From Bacteroidales bacterium (GTDB lineage Bacteria > Bacteroidota > Bacteroidia > Bacteroidales > UBA10428), in contig JAFGEO010000079.1 in NCBI GenBank assembly GCA_016931575.1, forward strand, positions 24,853-88,852: a stretch of DNA of 64,000 bases, given 5' to 3'. Of this stretch, positions 36,800 to 46,860 are shown in pieces. The position numbers and the translations under genes are program-made. Position 1 is the first letter of the stretch, and every line of letters starts with the position of its first letter. The notes below the pieces were generated by a model. That model saw only the letters and a program-made list of their open reading frames with translations. It did no database searches and was not told where the DNA came from.

Positions 36800-38833
36800 A
36801 TGAAGGGAGTTTTAGAGCGTTCAGCTGATAATATCAGGATTCTTTCGGCAGCAATGGTGGAAAAAGCTAAGTCGGGGCACCCTGGCGGAGCAATGGGTGG
36901 TGCAGATTTTGTTAATATCTTATTTTCAGAGTTTCTGAATTACGATCCAACCGATGGCAACTGGATTGCCCGCGACAGGTTTTTCCTTGATCCGGGTCAC
37001 ATGTCCCCCATGCTTTATTCAATCCTGGCCATGGCCGGTTATTATTCATTACATGATCTCGAGAATTTCCGTCAGTGGGGTAGTGTAACCCCGGGACACC
37101 CGGAAGTCGATTTCAGCAGAGGTGTGGAAAATACATCGGGTCCCCTTGGAATGGGACATACAAACGCTGTTGGGGCAGCTATTGCCGAGCGTTTTCTCGT
37201 AGCACGCTTCGGTGAAATTGTTGCTCATAAGACCTATGCGTTTATTTCTGACGGTGGGGTACAGGAAGAGATCAGTCAGGGTGCCGGAAGAATTGCCGGA
37301 CACCTGGGCCTGAATAATCTGATCATGTTCTATGATTCTAACGACATCCAGCTTTCAACGGAGACCAATGCCGTAACTACTGAAGATACGGCAAAAAAAT
37401 ATGAAGCCTGGGGATGGAAAGTGGTGACCATCAATGGTAACGACTCAAAGGAAATCCGCAGTGCCATTCAGGCTGCCCAGTCGGAGAAGGAAAGGCCGAC
37501 CCTGATCATCGGAAAGACCATTATGGGAAAAGGTGCCCTGGATGATAAAGGAGCCAGCTATGAAAGAAAATCGGCCACCCACGGCATGCCACTTTCTGAA
37601 GCAGGAGCTTCTTTTGAGAAGTCAATTATTAACCTTGGCGGTGATGCAGCAGCACCATTTGCCATCTTCCCCGATGTGAAAGAATACTGGCATAAGGTCA
37701 ATAGGAACAAAATTGAAAATGCCAAAGCAAAAAAGGAAGAGTTCAGTCAGTGGGAAAATGACAAGCCTGAGCTGGCGAAGAAACTCAAAAAATTCTTTAA
37801 GGGTGAAATACCAAAAATCGATTTTGGTGGACTGGAACAGAAACCAAATGTTGCTACCCGGGCTGCTTCAAGTGCAGTGCTTGGTCTCCTGGCAGAGAAG
37901 GTTGAAAATATGATCGTCGCCTCCGCAGACCTGTCGAACAGCGACAAAACTGACGGTTTCCTAAAGAAGACCAAACAGTTTACCAAAGGCGATTTTAGCG
38001 GTGCTTTCCTTCAGGCTGGAGTGGCTGAGCTGACCATGGGAGGTATTGCCAATGGAATGGCCCTCCACGGTGGTGTGATCCCGGTTTGTGCTACCTTCTT
38101 TGTATTTTCTGATTACATGAAGCCTGCAGCCCGACTGGCAGCATTAATGGAGCTTCCTGTGAAATATGTATGGACGCACGATGCTTTTCGTGTCGGGGAA
38201 GACGGTCCCACTCACCAGCCGGTAGAGCACGAAGCTCAGATCAGACTCCTGGAACACCTGAAAAACCATTCGGGCAAACCCAGTATGCTTGTTCTAAGAC
38301 CAGCTGATGCCAATGAAACTACTGTGGCATGGAAAATGGCACTGGAAAATACGAAAACTCCAACTGCCCTTCTGCTGTCACGTCAGAACATCCCGGATGT
38401 TCCTGCTGTTATGGACCGCTATGTTGAAGCTTTACAGGCTGAAAGAGGAGGATATATCGTCCAGAAAGACGAGGGAGACATTGATGTTGTGCTGGTTGCA
38501 AACGGATCTGAAGTTTCAACGCTGGTCAGTGGAGCAAAACTGCTGAGAGAAAAGAAGGGGTATAAAATTCAGATTGTGTCTGTAATTTCTGAAGGACTTT
38601 TCCGTCTTCAGGACAAAGCTTATCAGGAGGAAGTTATCCCGTCTGATAAGCCGGTATTCGGATTGACAGCCGGATTGCCTGTAACCCTTCAGGGCCTTGC
38701 AGGTCTCCGGGGTAAAGTGGTTGGGATGGAAAGCTTTGGTTTTTCAGCTCCTGCCAAGGTGCTTGATGAGAAACTGGGGTATACCGCAGAAAATGTCTTT
38801 AACCAGGTGGAAGCCTATTTAAAAGAATCTTAA
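36800..38833 (+). CDS. tkt: Transketolase
   Basis: 677-aa thiamine-diphosphate enzyme moving two-carbon ketol units between sugar phosphates in the pentose phosphate pathway. The N-terminal domain has KSGHPGGAMGGADF and the cofactor motif beginning SDGGVQEEISQGAGR (about 153-167) with FYDSNDIQ. The pyrimidine domain has GVAELTMGGIANGMALHGG (catalytic Glu) and THDAFRVGEDGPTHQPVEH for substrate binding. It uses xylulose 5-phosphate, which the nearby xylA and xylB products make from xylose, so the neighbourhood makes metabolic sense, although it is on the opposite strand from them. Confidence 0.96.
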   Translation: MKGVLERSADNIRILSAAMVEKAKSGHPGGAMGGADFVNILFSEFLNYDPTDGNWIARDRFFLDPGHMSPMLYSILAMAGYYSLHDLENFRQWGSVTPGHPEVDFSRGVENTSGPLGMGHTNAVGAAIAERFLVARFGEIVAHKTYAFISDGGVQEEISQGAGRIAGHLGLNNLIMFYDSNDIQLSTETNAVTTEDTAKKYEAWGWKVVTINGNDSKEIRSAIQAAQSEKERPTLIIGKTIMGKGALDDKGASYERKSATHGMPLSEAGASFEKSIINLGGDAAAPFAIFPDVKEYWHKVNRNKIENAKAKKEEFSQWENDKPELAKKLKKFFKGEIPKIDFGGLEQKPNVATRAASSAVLGLLAEKVENMIVASADLSNSDKTDGFLKKTKQFTKGDFSGAFLQAGVAELTMGGIANGMALHGGVIPVCATFFVFSDYMKPAARLAALMELPVKYVWTHDAFRVGEDGPTHQPVEHEAQIRLLEHLKNHSGKPSMLVLRPADANETTVAWKMALENTKTPTALLLSRQNIPDVPAVMDRYVEALQAERGGYIVQKDEGDIDVVLVANGSEVSTLVSGAKLLREKKGYKIQIVSVISEGLFRLQDKAYQEEVIPSDKPVFGLTAGLPVTLQGLAGLRGKVVGMESFGFSAPAKVLDEKLGYTAENVFNQVEAYLKES

Positions 38834-38865
38834 GCCTGAATCCATAAGTGATACGAGAAAGATTG

Positions 38866-38895
38866 CTGCCTCAGGATTTCCTGGGGCAGTTTTTT
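38866..38895 (+). terminator. Intrinsic terminator of transketolase
   Basis: CTGCCTCAGG (38866-38875) pairs with CCTGGGGCAG (38880-38889) with one G-T pair, loop ATTT, then six T. It lies 32 nt after the stop codon. Confidence 0.85.
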
Positions 38896-39033
38896 ATGGT
38901 GCAGCTTGGGATAAGAAGTCCTTATTCCTTACGTTCTGATCGCCTGCAAAAAGCATGACTCAGGAGATTCTTTACCTGAAACAGCAGATTCTTTCAGACC
39001 TCAAACACGCTAATTCCCAATTATTCTCTACTG

Positions 39034-39071
39034 AAAAAAAAAAGACCACCTGCATCAACAGACGGTCTTTT
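39034..39071 (-). terminator. Intrinsic terminator of the xylose operon
   Basis: AAAAGACC (39040-39047) pairs with GGTCTTTT (39064-39071); on the minus strand the stem is followed by a long T-run (the A-run at 39034-39043). It lies 23 nt beyond the stop codon of the aldose epimerase gene. Confidence 0.8.
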
Positions 39072-39094
39072 AAAGTTGAAGAATAACTTAGATC

Positions 39095-40072
39095 TTACGA
39101 AAGGTGAGAAATTCCCCAGGAGGCATCGATACTTTCAAAGGGTGCCAGGACAATAAGCCCTTTCTCATTATTGAAGGCATTCGGTGCGGAAGTCATGGGC
39201 TCAATAGCGATGGATTTTCTATCAGGAGGTGTATAGATCTGGAGGTAGTTATACTTGTATTTTCCTGTTTCCTGCCATATTCTGTAGCCAAAACCGCTCT
39301 GCTCATCTTTAAGGATGGTTGATGCAATATTGTTTCCCGGCATCAGCCTGAAGCAGTTGTCGAGCTGCGTTTCGCCGATCTGTTTCAGGGTATTGAACTC
39401 GCTGTATTTTTCCTCTTTTCCGGTTGGGATATTTCGGTCGTCAACGTCAAGCATGACATCGGCAGGAAATTCAAGCGATATTCCATTTACCTGCTTAATG
39501 CCTGCCATAAAATACGGGTGCCATCCATGAGCAACAGGGATCGACTGGTCCATATTGTTTGAGATCTTAACCATGCAATCGAATCCACTGCCTTCATTCA
39601 GCCTGTAGATCACCTTAAAGAGGTAGGTGAAAGGATATCCGGGCATAGGTTTTGAGTTAAACTCGAGGATCAGGATACAGGCGATTTCACCATCTTCCGC
39701 ATCGACAACCTTAAACGCCTTGTCGAACACCAGGCCGTGAATAGCATTGTTTTCGTGCGGAAAATTCATGTTGAGCTCGTGCACTTCGTTTTGAAAGGTG
39801 TATTTTGCATCCTGGATCCTGTTAGGGAATGGGAAGAGGTTGCTGCCCCTGAACGATGAATTAAGGATCTCCTTTAGCTCATTCTCTGAGCTATAGCCGC
39901 TCATTATCTCAACGAGTTCTCCATTATGTTGAAGGGCCATCCCATTGATGGCCCCTCCATATTCCGGCAGAACAGAGACATACTCTCCGGTATGATTGTC
40001 AAGCAATTTATACCGGAGGATGCCTTCTGACCTTTCTTCTACAATTTTAAAACGTAGCTCAGTATACGCCAT
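39095..40072 (-). CDS. Aldose 1-epimerase family protein
   Basis: 325-aa GalM-like mutarotase that interconverts the alpha and beta forms of aldoses. Catalytic and binding residues are visible: NAIHGLVFDKAF (His), HGWHPYF (second His) and the C-terminal IEPMTSAPNAFN with the general base Glu. No signal peptide, so cytoplasmic. It is the last gene of the xylose operon, 3 nt after xylA, which suggests that the substrate is xylose, presenting the anomer that the isomerase prefers. Substrate is inferred from context. Confidence 0.88.
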   Translation of the reverse strand: MAYTELRFKIVEERSEGILRYKLLDNHTGEYVSVLPEYGGAINGMALQHNGELVEIMSGYSSENELKEILNSSFRGSNLFPFPNRIQDAKYTFQNEVHELNMNFPHENNAIHGLVFDKAFKVVDAEDGEIACILILEFNSKPMPGYPFTYLFKVIYRLNEGSGFDCMVKISNNMDQSIPVAHGWHPYFMAGIKQVNGISLEFPADVMLDVDDRNIPTGKEEKYSEFNTLKQIGETQLDNCFRLMPGNNIASTILKDEQSGFGYRIWQETGKYKYNYLQIYTPPDRKSIAIEPMTSAPNAFNNEKGLIVLAPFESIDASWGISHLS

Positions 40073-40075
40073 TTA

Positions 40076-41404
40076 CTATAAGTATTGATTGATGATACTT
40101 TCGTAAAGTTCCTGCTTACCGCTTATTACTTTGGGTTCACCGTTCTTGATTGCGAAATCACGAAGTTCTGCGAGACCCATTTTGCCTTCTTCGAAAGCTT
40201 TACCCTGACCGGCGTCAAAGGAAGCATAACGTTCCTTGCGCATTTTCAGGTAGTCACTCTTCTCGAGGATGTCATTGGTAACCAGCAGTGCACGTGCGAA
40301 AGCGTCCATGCCGGCAATGTGAGCGATAAAGAGATCGTCCTGATCAGTAGAATTCCTTCTGCGCTTGGCATCGAAGTTTACACCACCAGTGGTGAATCCA
40401 CCTGCAGGAAGGATAACAAGCATAGCCTCAATCAATTCATAAATGTTGATCGGGAACTGGTCGGTATCCCATCCATTTTGGTAGTCACCGCGGTTTGCGT
40501 CAATGGATCCGAGCATGCCGGTATCAGCCGCTACCTGTAATTCGTGCTGGAAGGTGTGCTGGGCCAGGGTGGCATGGTTCACTTCAATATTAAGTTTGAA
40601 GTCCTTATCAAGGCCATAGTGGCGCAGGAATCCAATAACAGTTTCCGAGTCGAAGTCGTACTGATGTTTTGTAGGCTCCATGGGTTTTGGTTCGATCAGG
40701 AAAGTTCCTTTGAAACCATTGGCACGGGCATAATCACGGGCTTTTGAAAGCATCATTCCCAGGTGATCTTTTTCGCGTTTCATGTCGGTGTTGAGCAATG
40801 ACATATAGCCTTCGCGACCACCCCAGAAAACATAGTTTTGTCCACCAAGTTCGATGGTAGCATCCAGTGCGCGTTTCACCTGAGTAGCAGCCTGGGCCAG
40901 AACGGCAAAATCAGGATTGGTTGCTGCACCATTCATATAGCGGGGATTACTAAAGACGTTAGCAGTTCCCCAGAGGAGTTTTACGCCTGATTCAGCTTGT
41001 TTTTCTTTGGCGTAGTCCACGATAGCCTGAACATTTTTGTCTGATTCAGCGATGGAGCTGCCTTCGCCAACCAGGTCAAAATCATGGAAGCAGTAAAATG
41101 GGGCGCCGATTTTAGTAAAGAACTCAAATGCAGCATCCATTTTATTTTTTCCTTTGCTGATAGCGTCAGCGCCATCTTTCCAGGAATAGTTCATGGTGGC
41201 ATTTCCAAAAGGATCTGAGCCATCGCCGCAGAATGTATGCCAGTAAGCAATTGCAAACCTGAAATGGTCTTTCAGGGATTTGCCTGCTACGATTTTGTTT
41301 TCATCGTAGTATTTGAAAGCCAGGGGATTCTTAGACTCTTTGCCTTCAAACTTAATTTTTCCAATTCCGGGGAAGTGTTCCTTATTCCCGATCACTACAT
41401 TCAT
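40076..41404 (-). CDS. xylA: Xylose isomerase
   Basis: 442-aa class II enzyme converting D-xylose to D-xylulose. The active-site His lies in [12 protein letters not shown] (about 101), the proton-relay Glu/Lys in [15 protein letters not shown] (about 230-245), and metal ligands in [14 protein letters not shown] and [34 protein letters not shown] is also present. The length agrees with class II. It lies between the kinase and the epimerase on one transcript (gaps of 12 and 3 nt). Confidence 0.97.
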   Translation of the reverse strand: MNVVIGNKEHFPGIGKIKFEGKESKNPLAFKYYDENKIVAGKSLKDHFRFAIAYWHTFCGDGSDPFGNATMNYSWKDGADAISKGKNKMDAAFEFFTKIGAPFYCFHDFDLVGEGSSIAESDKNVQAIVDYAKEKQAESGVKLLWGTANVFSNPRYMNGAATNPDFAVLAQAATQVKRALDATIELGGQNYVFWGGREGYMSLLNTDMKREKDHLGMMLSKARDYARANGFKGTFLIEPKPMEPTKHQYDFDSETVIGFLRHYGLDKDFKLNIEVNHATLAQHTFQHELQVAADTGMLGSIDANRGDYQNGWDTDQFPINIYELIEAMLVILPAGGFTTGGVNFDAKRRRNSTDQDDLFIAHIAGMDAFARALLVTNDILEKSDYLKMRKERYASFDAGQGKAFEEGKMGLAELRDFAIKNGEPKVISGKQELYESIINQYL

Positions 41405-41416
41405 CTTATGGTTATT

Positions 41417-42907
41417 TTAGTTCAACATTTTTGTTAGCGTTTCATACCAGTTCCGGTATGCATTTTTATATTCGTCTGACCTTGAAGCAGCAGGTTCAAC
41501 GGTGGAAAGCTTTTTAAGGTTCGAGAAGGCTTCCCCGAATGAGTTGTAGATACCAGATCCGACTCCTGCTCCGCGTGCAGCCCCTTCAGAGCCGTCAGTA
41601 TCATAAAGATCGATGGGTACATTGCTGATGGTAGCCAGCGTTTCACGGAAAACAGGGCTCAGGAACATGTTGGCATGTCCTGCACGGATCAGGTTCACGG
41701 GTAAGCCGGTATTATCAGACATGATGTCGATGCCGTATTTAAAAGAGAAAGCGATACCTTCCTGGGCTGCTCTGATAAGGTGTGAGGAGTTGTGAAGGTT
41801 GAAGCTGAGATTGCTGATCTGGCATCCTGTATTTCTGTTTTCGATCACCCGCTCGGCTCCGTTTCCGAACGGTATAACTACCAATCCGTCGGATCCGATG
41901 GGAATTTGCGATGCTTCCTCGTTCATTTCGGCATAGCTGAGTTTTGAAGTTCCTGCATTTTTTTGTACCCAGCTGTTCAGGATGCCCGTACCGTTGACGC
42001 ATAAAAGAACCCCCAGTCGGGCATTATCCTTCTGATGGTTGACATGGGCAAAAATATTCACCCGGGATTTCGGATCATACGAGTATTGATCGGTTACACC
42101 GTATACCACTCCGGAAGTGCCGGCAGTAGCTGCAATCTCACCCGGATTCAGAACATTCAGCGAGAAAGCATTATTTGGTTGGTCGCCGGCCCGGTAGGTA
42201 ATGGGAATGCCAGCCTTCAGACCGATTTCGGAAGCTATTTCCGGAAGTAAGCTGCCCTGATCGCCGAAAGCCGGTACGATTTCAGGAATGAATTCAGGAG
42301 AAATGCCGTAATAATCAAGCAGGAAGCCGGCCAGATCGTGATTAGGGAAGTCCCAGAAGATGCCTTCTGACAGTCCGGTCACGGTTGTATTGATCTCTCC
42401 GGTAAGGCGCATGGCAATGTAATCGCCGGGGAGCATGATCTTATAGATCTTTGCATACAAGCCAGGCTCATTTTCTTTCACCCATTTTAACTTTGAAGCC
42501 GTAAAATTACCGGGTGAGTTAAGCAGCGCCGACAGGCATTTCTTGTCACCAAGGTCGCGGAAGGCCTGGTTTCCGATCTCAACAGCACGGCTGTCGCACC
42601 AAATGATGGATGGGCGTATCAGGTTTTTGTCCTTATCAATACAAACCAGGCCATGCATTTGATAGGTAATGCCTATGGCAGATACCTGAGAAAGGTCAAC
42701 ATCCTTATTTTGTTTTAATTCCTGAAGGCCATAGCGTATATTATGCCACCAGTCTTCCGGGTTTTGTTCCGCCCATCCTGCCTGGTGGGAAATGATCTTC
42801 ATTTCTTGTTTGGGATACTGGGCAGAGGCAATATTCTTGCCTGAGCCGGCATCCAGAAGTGAAAGTTTAACACTTGAACTTCCAACGTCTATACCTAAAA
42901 GAATCAT
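41417..42907 (-). CDS. xylB: Xylulokinase
   Basis: 496-aa FGGY-family sugar kinase making xylulose 5-phosphate. The N-terminal phosphate loop is GIDVGSSSVKLSLLD (residues 5-19), the hinge segment is GITYQMHGLVCID with the Met-His-Gly typical of xylulokinases, the catalytic Asp lies in YRAGDQPNNAFS, and the C-terminal FGGY domain is complete. First gene of the operon xylB-xylA-galM. No XylR regulator or transporter gene lies in the window. Confidence 0.95.
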   Translation of the reverse strand: MILLGIDVGSSSVKLSLLDAGSGKNIASAQYPKQEMKIISHQAGWAEQNPEDWWHNIRYGLQELKQNKDVDLSQVSAIGITYQMHGLVCIDKDKNLIRPSIIWCDSRAVEIGNQAFRDLGDKKCLSALLNSPGNFTASKLKWVKENEPGLYAKIYKIMLPGDYIAMRLTGEINTTVTGLSEGIFWDFPNHDLAGFLLDYYGISPEFIPEIVPAFGDQGSLLPEIASEIGLKAGIPITYRAGDQPNNAFSLNVLNPGEIAATAGTSGVVYGVTDQYSYDPKSRVNIFAHVNHQKDNARLGVLLCVNGTGILNSWVQKNAGTSKLSYAEMNEEASQIPIGSDGLVVIPFGNGAERVIENRNTGCQISNLSFNLHNSSHLIRAAQEGIAFSFKYGIDIMSDNTGLPVNLIRAGHANMFLSPVFRETLATISNVPIDLYDTDGSEGAARGAGVGSGIYNSFGEAFSNLKKLSTVEPAASRSDEYKNAYRNWYETLTKMLN

Positions 42908-43088
42908 GCTGTTAAAAGTATTAATTTTTTATGTCATTCTAAAGATCCGAAGATCTGGTTTCCGGTTACATAACATGATGAATCCGAACCTGTCTGTCTT
43001 TTCTGGCTGTTATGAACCCAAACTGAATCATCCCGGGGAAAACATGCTAAGGATTTGTGCGATAGTCATTATTGTCCATATAGTCATA

Positions 43089-43103
43089 TAGACTACAAGT
43101 CTA
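43089..43103. promoter_or_regulatory. Perfect inverted repeat upstream of the xylose operon
   Basis: TAGACT-ACA-AGTCTA is a perfect palindrome with a 3-nt centre, in the 347-nt divergent region between xylB (-) and the SirB1-like gene (+), 182 nt before the xylB start. Its symmetry fits an operator, but no regulator is known here. The rest of the intergenic region shows nothing else clear apart from a TAATTTTA box near 43227 that may drive the plus gene. Confidence 0.35.
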
Positions 43104-43254
43104 ATGATTTTTTTTGATACTCACAAATTTTCCGGCCTGAACTTAATAAAATAATTGGGAAGTTCTTTCAGAAAATCACAAACTCCTGCGGTTGATAAAC
43201 ACCTCTGAATGCTAAAAAAAAAAATTGTAATTTTAATTTATCAATTCCCAATTC

Positions 43255-44118
43255 ATGGAAAAAGAGCAAATAGATGCCTTAATATCGCTTCTTGACGATA
43301 CTGATCATGAGGTGTTGGTGGCTGTTACTGACAATCTCCTGAGGCAGGGGATATCCATTGTGCCTCAACTCGAAAAGGCCTGGGAGCAAACTCCGGATGG
43401 ACGGCTTCAGGAGCGCCTGGAGCAGGTAATCCATGACATCCAGTTTGAGACTACCCGCAGCAATCTGACAGAATGGAGCCGGAATGGTGCGGTCAGTGTA
43501 TTGGAGGGTGCTTGTTACCTGGCCCAGTTTCAGTTCCCGGAACTCAGTTTTTCGGTTATTGACGACAAGATCGAAACAATAAAGGAAGATATCTGGCTTG
43601 AGATCAATACCAGGCTTTCGGCCATTGAGAAGGTAAAAATGCTGAACTATGTGATTTTTGATCTTCATAAGTTTACACGCAATACCCATAATTTTTATTC
43701 TCCACAGAATTCATTCATTAATCAGGTTATAGAAACAAAAAAAGGAAATCCTATATCTCTTGCAATTATATACATGGCAGTTGCCTACAAATTGAACCTG
43801 CCGGTATATGGGGTCAACCTCCCCAAGAATTTCATCCTTGCCTATAAGGATGACCTTCGTCATCGTGATGCCGCGGATGAAACGGAGGATATTTTGTTCT
43901 ATATAAATCCTTATAACCGTGGAGCGATATTAGGGAAAAAAGAAATTGACTATTTTATTGAGCAGCAGAAGCTTAAGTCCGATCCTTCCTTCTATAGGTC
44001 GTGCCCTAACCAGGCTGTTGTAGTCAGGTTGATCAACAACCTCATCCTTGCTTATGAGAAGCTTGGATTTACCGATAAGATTGCCCGCCTGCAGGAATTA
44101 ATGAGGATTTTTTCCTGA
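43255..44118 (+). CDS. SirB1-family transglutaminase-like protein
   Basis: 287-aa cytoplasmic protein. After an N-terminal HEAT-like region (about 1-65) the SirB1/transglutaminase-like fold follows: LSAIEKVKMLNYVIFDLHKF, then NFYSPQNSFINQVIETKKGNPISLAIIYM (described here in parts), the conserved core of the family, and LPVYGVNLPKNFILAY. The catalytic Cys of true transglutaminases is replaced (NPISLAIIY), and the family is thought to be mostly non-catalytic. Function unknown. It is divergent from xylB and convergent with rny. Confidence 0.82.
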   Translation: MEKEQIDALISLLDDTDHEVLVAVTDNLLRQGISIVPQLEKAWEQTPDGRLQERLEQVIHDIQFETTRSNLTEWSRNGAVSVLEGACYLAQFQFPELSFSVIDDKIETIKEDIWLEINTRLSAIEKVKMLNYVIFDLHKFTRNTHNFYSPQNSFINQVIETKKGNPISLAIIYMAVAYKLNLPVYGVNLPKNFILAYKDDLRHRDAADETEDILFYINPYNRGAILGKKEIDYFIEQQKLKSDPSFYRSCPNQAVVVRLINNLILAYEKLGFTDKIARLQELMRIFS

Positions 44119-44241
44119 AGCTTACTGAACCTTGCCTTTTCTTAGTGGTTCTTTGTGTCCCGGTTAAATGAGTCAAAGTAATGAATTCTGCAATGACCTA
44201 TCGGGCAACTGAGAACCTGATGAATTTCTTCTGGTTATAAG

Positions 44242-44270
44242 AAAAAGGGCCGTCTCCATTGAGACAGCCC
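44242..44270 (-). terminator. Intrinsic terminator of rny
   Basis: GGGCCGTCTC (44247-44256) pairs with GAGACAGCCC (44261-44270) with one mismatch, loop CATT; on the minus strand five T follow. It lies 31 nt past the rny stop codon. Confidence 0.85.
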
Positions 44271-44300
44271 CTGCATATAGAATTCTGTATATTTCTTTGT

Positions 44301-45869
44301 TTATTTCGCGTAGTTCACGGCACGGGTTTCACGGATCACGGTGATCTTAACCTGGCCGGGATAGGTCATTTCATCCTGGATGCGTTTGGCGATCTCGTAG
44401 GAGAGAGAGTCTGCTTCCTTATCAGAAACTTTATCACTGCCGACAATTACCCTGAGTTCGCGACCAGCCTGGATCGCATAGGTTTTTAATACACCTGGAT
44501 AAGAGAGTGCAAGATTTTCCAGCTCCTTCAATCGTTTGATGTATGATTCCACAACCTCACGGCGGGCACCCGGACGAGCCCCTGAGATGGCATCACAAAC
44601 CTGAATAATGGGGGATATCAGGCTGTTCATTTCCACTTCGTCGTGGTGGGCACCGATAGCGTTGCAGATTTCAGGTTTTTCCTTGAATTTCTCAGCAAGC
44701 TTCATCCCATAGATGGCATGTGGGATTTCAGGTTCCTCATCCGGTACCTTTCCGATATCATGCAGGAGGCCAGCTCTTTTGGCCAGTTTAGTATTCAGAC
44801 CGAGTTCTGAAGCCATGATGGCCGAGAGATTAGCTACTTCGCGTGAGTGTTGCAGCAGGTTCTGGCCATAGGATGAGCGGTATTTCATCTTTCCGATCAG
44901 GCGGATCAGTTCGGGGTGCAGGCCATGGATCCCCAGGTCAATAGCAGTACGCTTACCCACTTCAATAATTTCCTCTTCCACCTGTTTGCGGGTTTTTGAA
45001 ACCACTTCTTCGATCCGCGCAGGATGGATACGTCCGTCCGTAACCAGCTGGTGCAATGCCAGGCGGGCTATCTCGCGGCGTACGGGATCGAAAGCTGAAA
45101 GGATAATTGCTTCCGGGGTGTCGTCAACGATGATTTCAACTCCGGTGGCTGATTCAAGTGCCCGGATATTTCTTCCTTCGCGGCCTATGATTCGTCCCTT
45201 GATCTCATCACTTTCAATGGTGAATACGGTGACGGCATTTTCAATGGCAGTTTCGGTTGACACCCGCTGGATGGTTTCGATAACTACTTTCTTCGCATCA
45301 CGGGTAGCGGTCATCCGGGCTTCATCCATGATCTCATTTACATAAGACATGGCTTCTGTTTTGGCTTCTTCCTTCAGCGACTCGATTAACTGTTGCTTGG
45401 CTTCTTCACCGGAGATCCCGGAGATTGCCTCCAGCTGTTCTACCTGCTGCCGGTGTGCCCTGGTAAGTTCTTCCTCCCGCTTTTCGATCAGGTCCATCTG
45501 TGCATTGAGATTTTCACGGATGAGATCAAGTTCCTTTTTAGCGCGCGTATTTTCTTCCATACGCTGGGATAGAACGGTTTCTTTTTGTTTAAAGCGATTT
45601 TCAGCCTGGGCAAGTTTATTATTTCGGTCGTTAATAAACTTTTCATGTTCCGATTTAAGCTCCAGGAATTTCTCTTTTGCCTGAATGATCTTGTCCTTTT
45701 TTATGACTTCAGCTTCATTTTTTGCATCATTAATGATTGTGCGACTTTTATTTTTAAGGGTAAGGTTCCAGATAAAATAAGCAATAACACCACCACCAAT
45801 GAAGCCAACGCCGCCAAAGAGGGCCAGTTTAACGATACTGGTTGTTGCTTCTACTATAAATGTTAACAT
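44301..45869 (-). CDS. rny: Ribonuclease Y
   Basis: 522-aa membrane-anchored endoribonuclease that starts mRNA decay. An N-terminal helix (about 13-35, [20 protein letters not shown]) is followed by a long charged coiled coil (about 40-200), a KH RNA-binding domain ([20 protein letters not shown], about 225) and an HD phosphohydrolase domain with the catalytic HDIGK (about 369) and HHDE. The length and order match the family. It is downstream of zapA on the same strand, separated by a structured 200-nt interval. Confidence 0.96.
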   Translation of the reverse strand: MLTFIVEATTSIVKLALFGGVGFIGGGVIAYFIWNLTLKNKSRTIINDAKNEAEVIKKDKIIQAKEKFLELKSEHEKFINDRNNKLAQAENRFKQKETVLSQRMEENTRAKKELDLIRENLNAQMDLIEKREEELTRAHRQQVEQLEAISGISGEEAKQQLIESLKEEAKTEAMSYVNEIMDEARMTATRDAKKVVIETIQRVSTETAIENAVTVFTIESDEIKGRIIGREGRNIRALESATGVEIIVDDTPEAIILSAFDPVRREIARLALHQLVTDGRIHPARIEEVVSKTRKQVEEEIIEVGKRTAIDLGIHGLHPELIRLIGKMKYRSSYGQNLLQHSREVANLSAIMASELGLNTKLAKRAGLLHDIGKVPDEEPEIPHAIYGMKLAEKFKEKPEICNAIGAHHDEVEMNSLISPIIQVCDAISGARPGARREVVESYIKRLKELENLALSYPGVLKTYAIQAGRELRVIVGSDKVSDKEADSLSYEIAKRIQDEMTYPGQVKITVIRETRAVNYAK

Positions 45870-45890
45870 ATGTCTGATCTTTAAAAATTA

Positions 45891-46095
45891 AAAAACCCGC
45901 ATAATCCTTCAAAATTCATTGAAACCCCATCTCGACATGGGTGGAGCTGCTGCAGCATTTCAGGTTTCCAACGATTCGGTTTCCCGAATTCCCGGTACAA
46001 GACCGGGATAAGGCCTGCCTTTGACGCCTCAAGCAAAACTCCAATGTAGTAAGTGTTGAGTTTCACAAATGTTTAAAGTAACTATGCGGGCTATA
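45891..46095 (-). ncRNA. Candidate structured RNA between zapA and rny
   Basis: On the minus strand, CCCGCATA (from 46083-46090) pairs with TATGCGGG (from 45896-45903), closing a 190-nt interval, and a T-run follows at 45895-45891, as in a terminator. Inside are further perfect hairpins: CCCGGT/ACCGGG (45991-46007), ATTCGG/CCGAAT with a GAAA loop on the RNA strand (45974-45989), CCCAT/ATGGG (45926-45941) and GCTG/CAGC (45946-45956). The RNA would start about 26 nt after the zapA stop. Position and length recall 6S RNA, which lies next to zapA in some bacteria, but several hairpins rather than one long rod make that uncertain. The 61-aa ORF at 45881-46066 is then spurious. Confidence 0.5.
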
Positions 46096-46120
46096 CTTTA
46101 TACTATGTAAAGAACGTTTC

Positions 46121-46414
46121 TTACTCTTCCTCTTTTAGGTAAACTTCAAGCTCTTCATTCAATTCCCTGACATTCTCAAGGAATTTATCCGGATCCTGGA
46201 CATCTTCCAGTTCTATAAGTCTGGTTACGTATTGCAGAGTGGCCATTGCCAGAAAGTCCTGCACGTCCTTATCCGAATATTTCTGTTTGTATTGAAGAAC
46301 CTTGTCATTTATTATCTTTCCTGCTTTCCTTATCTTCTCCTCATCACTCCGGTCAATTTTCAGGGGATAATACCTATCAATGATATTCACCCGAATGGAA
46401 AGCTTTTCATCCAT
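46121..46414 (-). CDS. zapA: Cell division protein ZapA
   Basis: 97-aa protein that bundles FtsZ filaments at the division site. The N-terminal ZapA globular domain (SIRVNIIDRYYPLKIDRSDE) and the C-terminal coiled coil (FLAMATLQYVTRLIELEDV) are both complete. An acidic tail ends the protein. The coiled-coil gene 7 nt upstream is its regular neighbour in this phylum. Confidence 0.93.
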   Translation of the reverse strand: MDEKLSIRVNIIDRYYPLKIDRSDEEKIRKAGKIINDKVLQYKQKYSDKDVQDFLAMATLQYVTRLIELEDVQDPDKFLENVRELNEELEVYLKEEE

Positions 46415-46421
46415 AGTTGGA

Positions 46422-46715
46422 CTATTTATTTAAAAGAGCAATACATTTATCAATCTCCCGCACAATCCTGTTCACTTTAATTTTTGCATCGTGATTTGAT
46501 CCTGATGCTGAGATTAAAGCCTGAGCTAAATTTGTATTGTTACTTTTCTCAATTAATTCTGTTTTCTTCAATTCCAATTCGTGAACCTTCTTAACCAGTT
46601 CATCGTTTTTCTGCTGCAAAAGGGAGATTTCCTCTTTTTTTACTTCATAAAGCTGAATAATTCTTTTTAGATTATTTCTCAGTGAAGCAATAATATCGTC
46701 ACTCTTATTTTGCAT
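46422..46715 (-). CDS. Small coiled-coil protein upstream of zapA
   Basis: 97-aa protein, largely one coiled coil at about 12-55 (LKRIIQLYEVKKEEISLLQQ then KNDELVKKVHELELKK), followed by a short globular end (IVREIDKCIALLNK). It starts the transcript carrying zapA and possibly rny. Resembles the short coiled-coil proteins that accompany zapA in Bacteroidota; a ZapB-like role in division is a guess based on position. Confidence 0.75.
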   Translation of the reverse strand: MQNKSDDIIASLRNNLKRIIQLYEVKKEEISLLQQKNDELVKKVHELELKKTELIEKSNNTNLAQALISASGSNHDAKIKVNRIVREIDKCIALLNK

Positions 46716-46860
46716 TAAAAAATAATTTCTTCAAAGTTAGTTCGAACGCACAAATATAAAAATTTATCCATTCATTTTCTCGACTTCTAAAATAAGTCTT
46801 AGTTTTACCAAAATTCAAGCTATTTAAGCGATTTCAGTACTCTATAAAATTAAAAAACTT

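Noticed and set aside
38955-39086. Short frame MTQEILYLKQQILSDLKHAN after transketolase
   Set aside because: Crosses the minus-strand terminator of the xylose operon and lies between two terminators; probably chance.
45881-46066. 61-aa minus-strand ORF between zapA and rny
   Set aside because: Coincides with the structured RNA candidate; protein sequence unconvincing.
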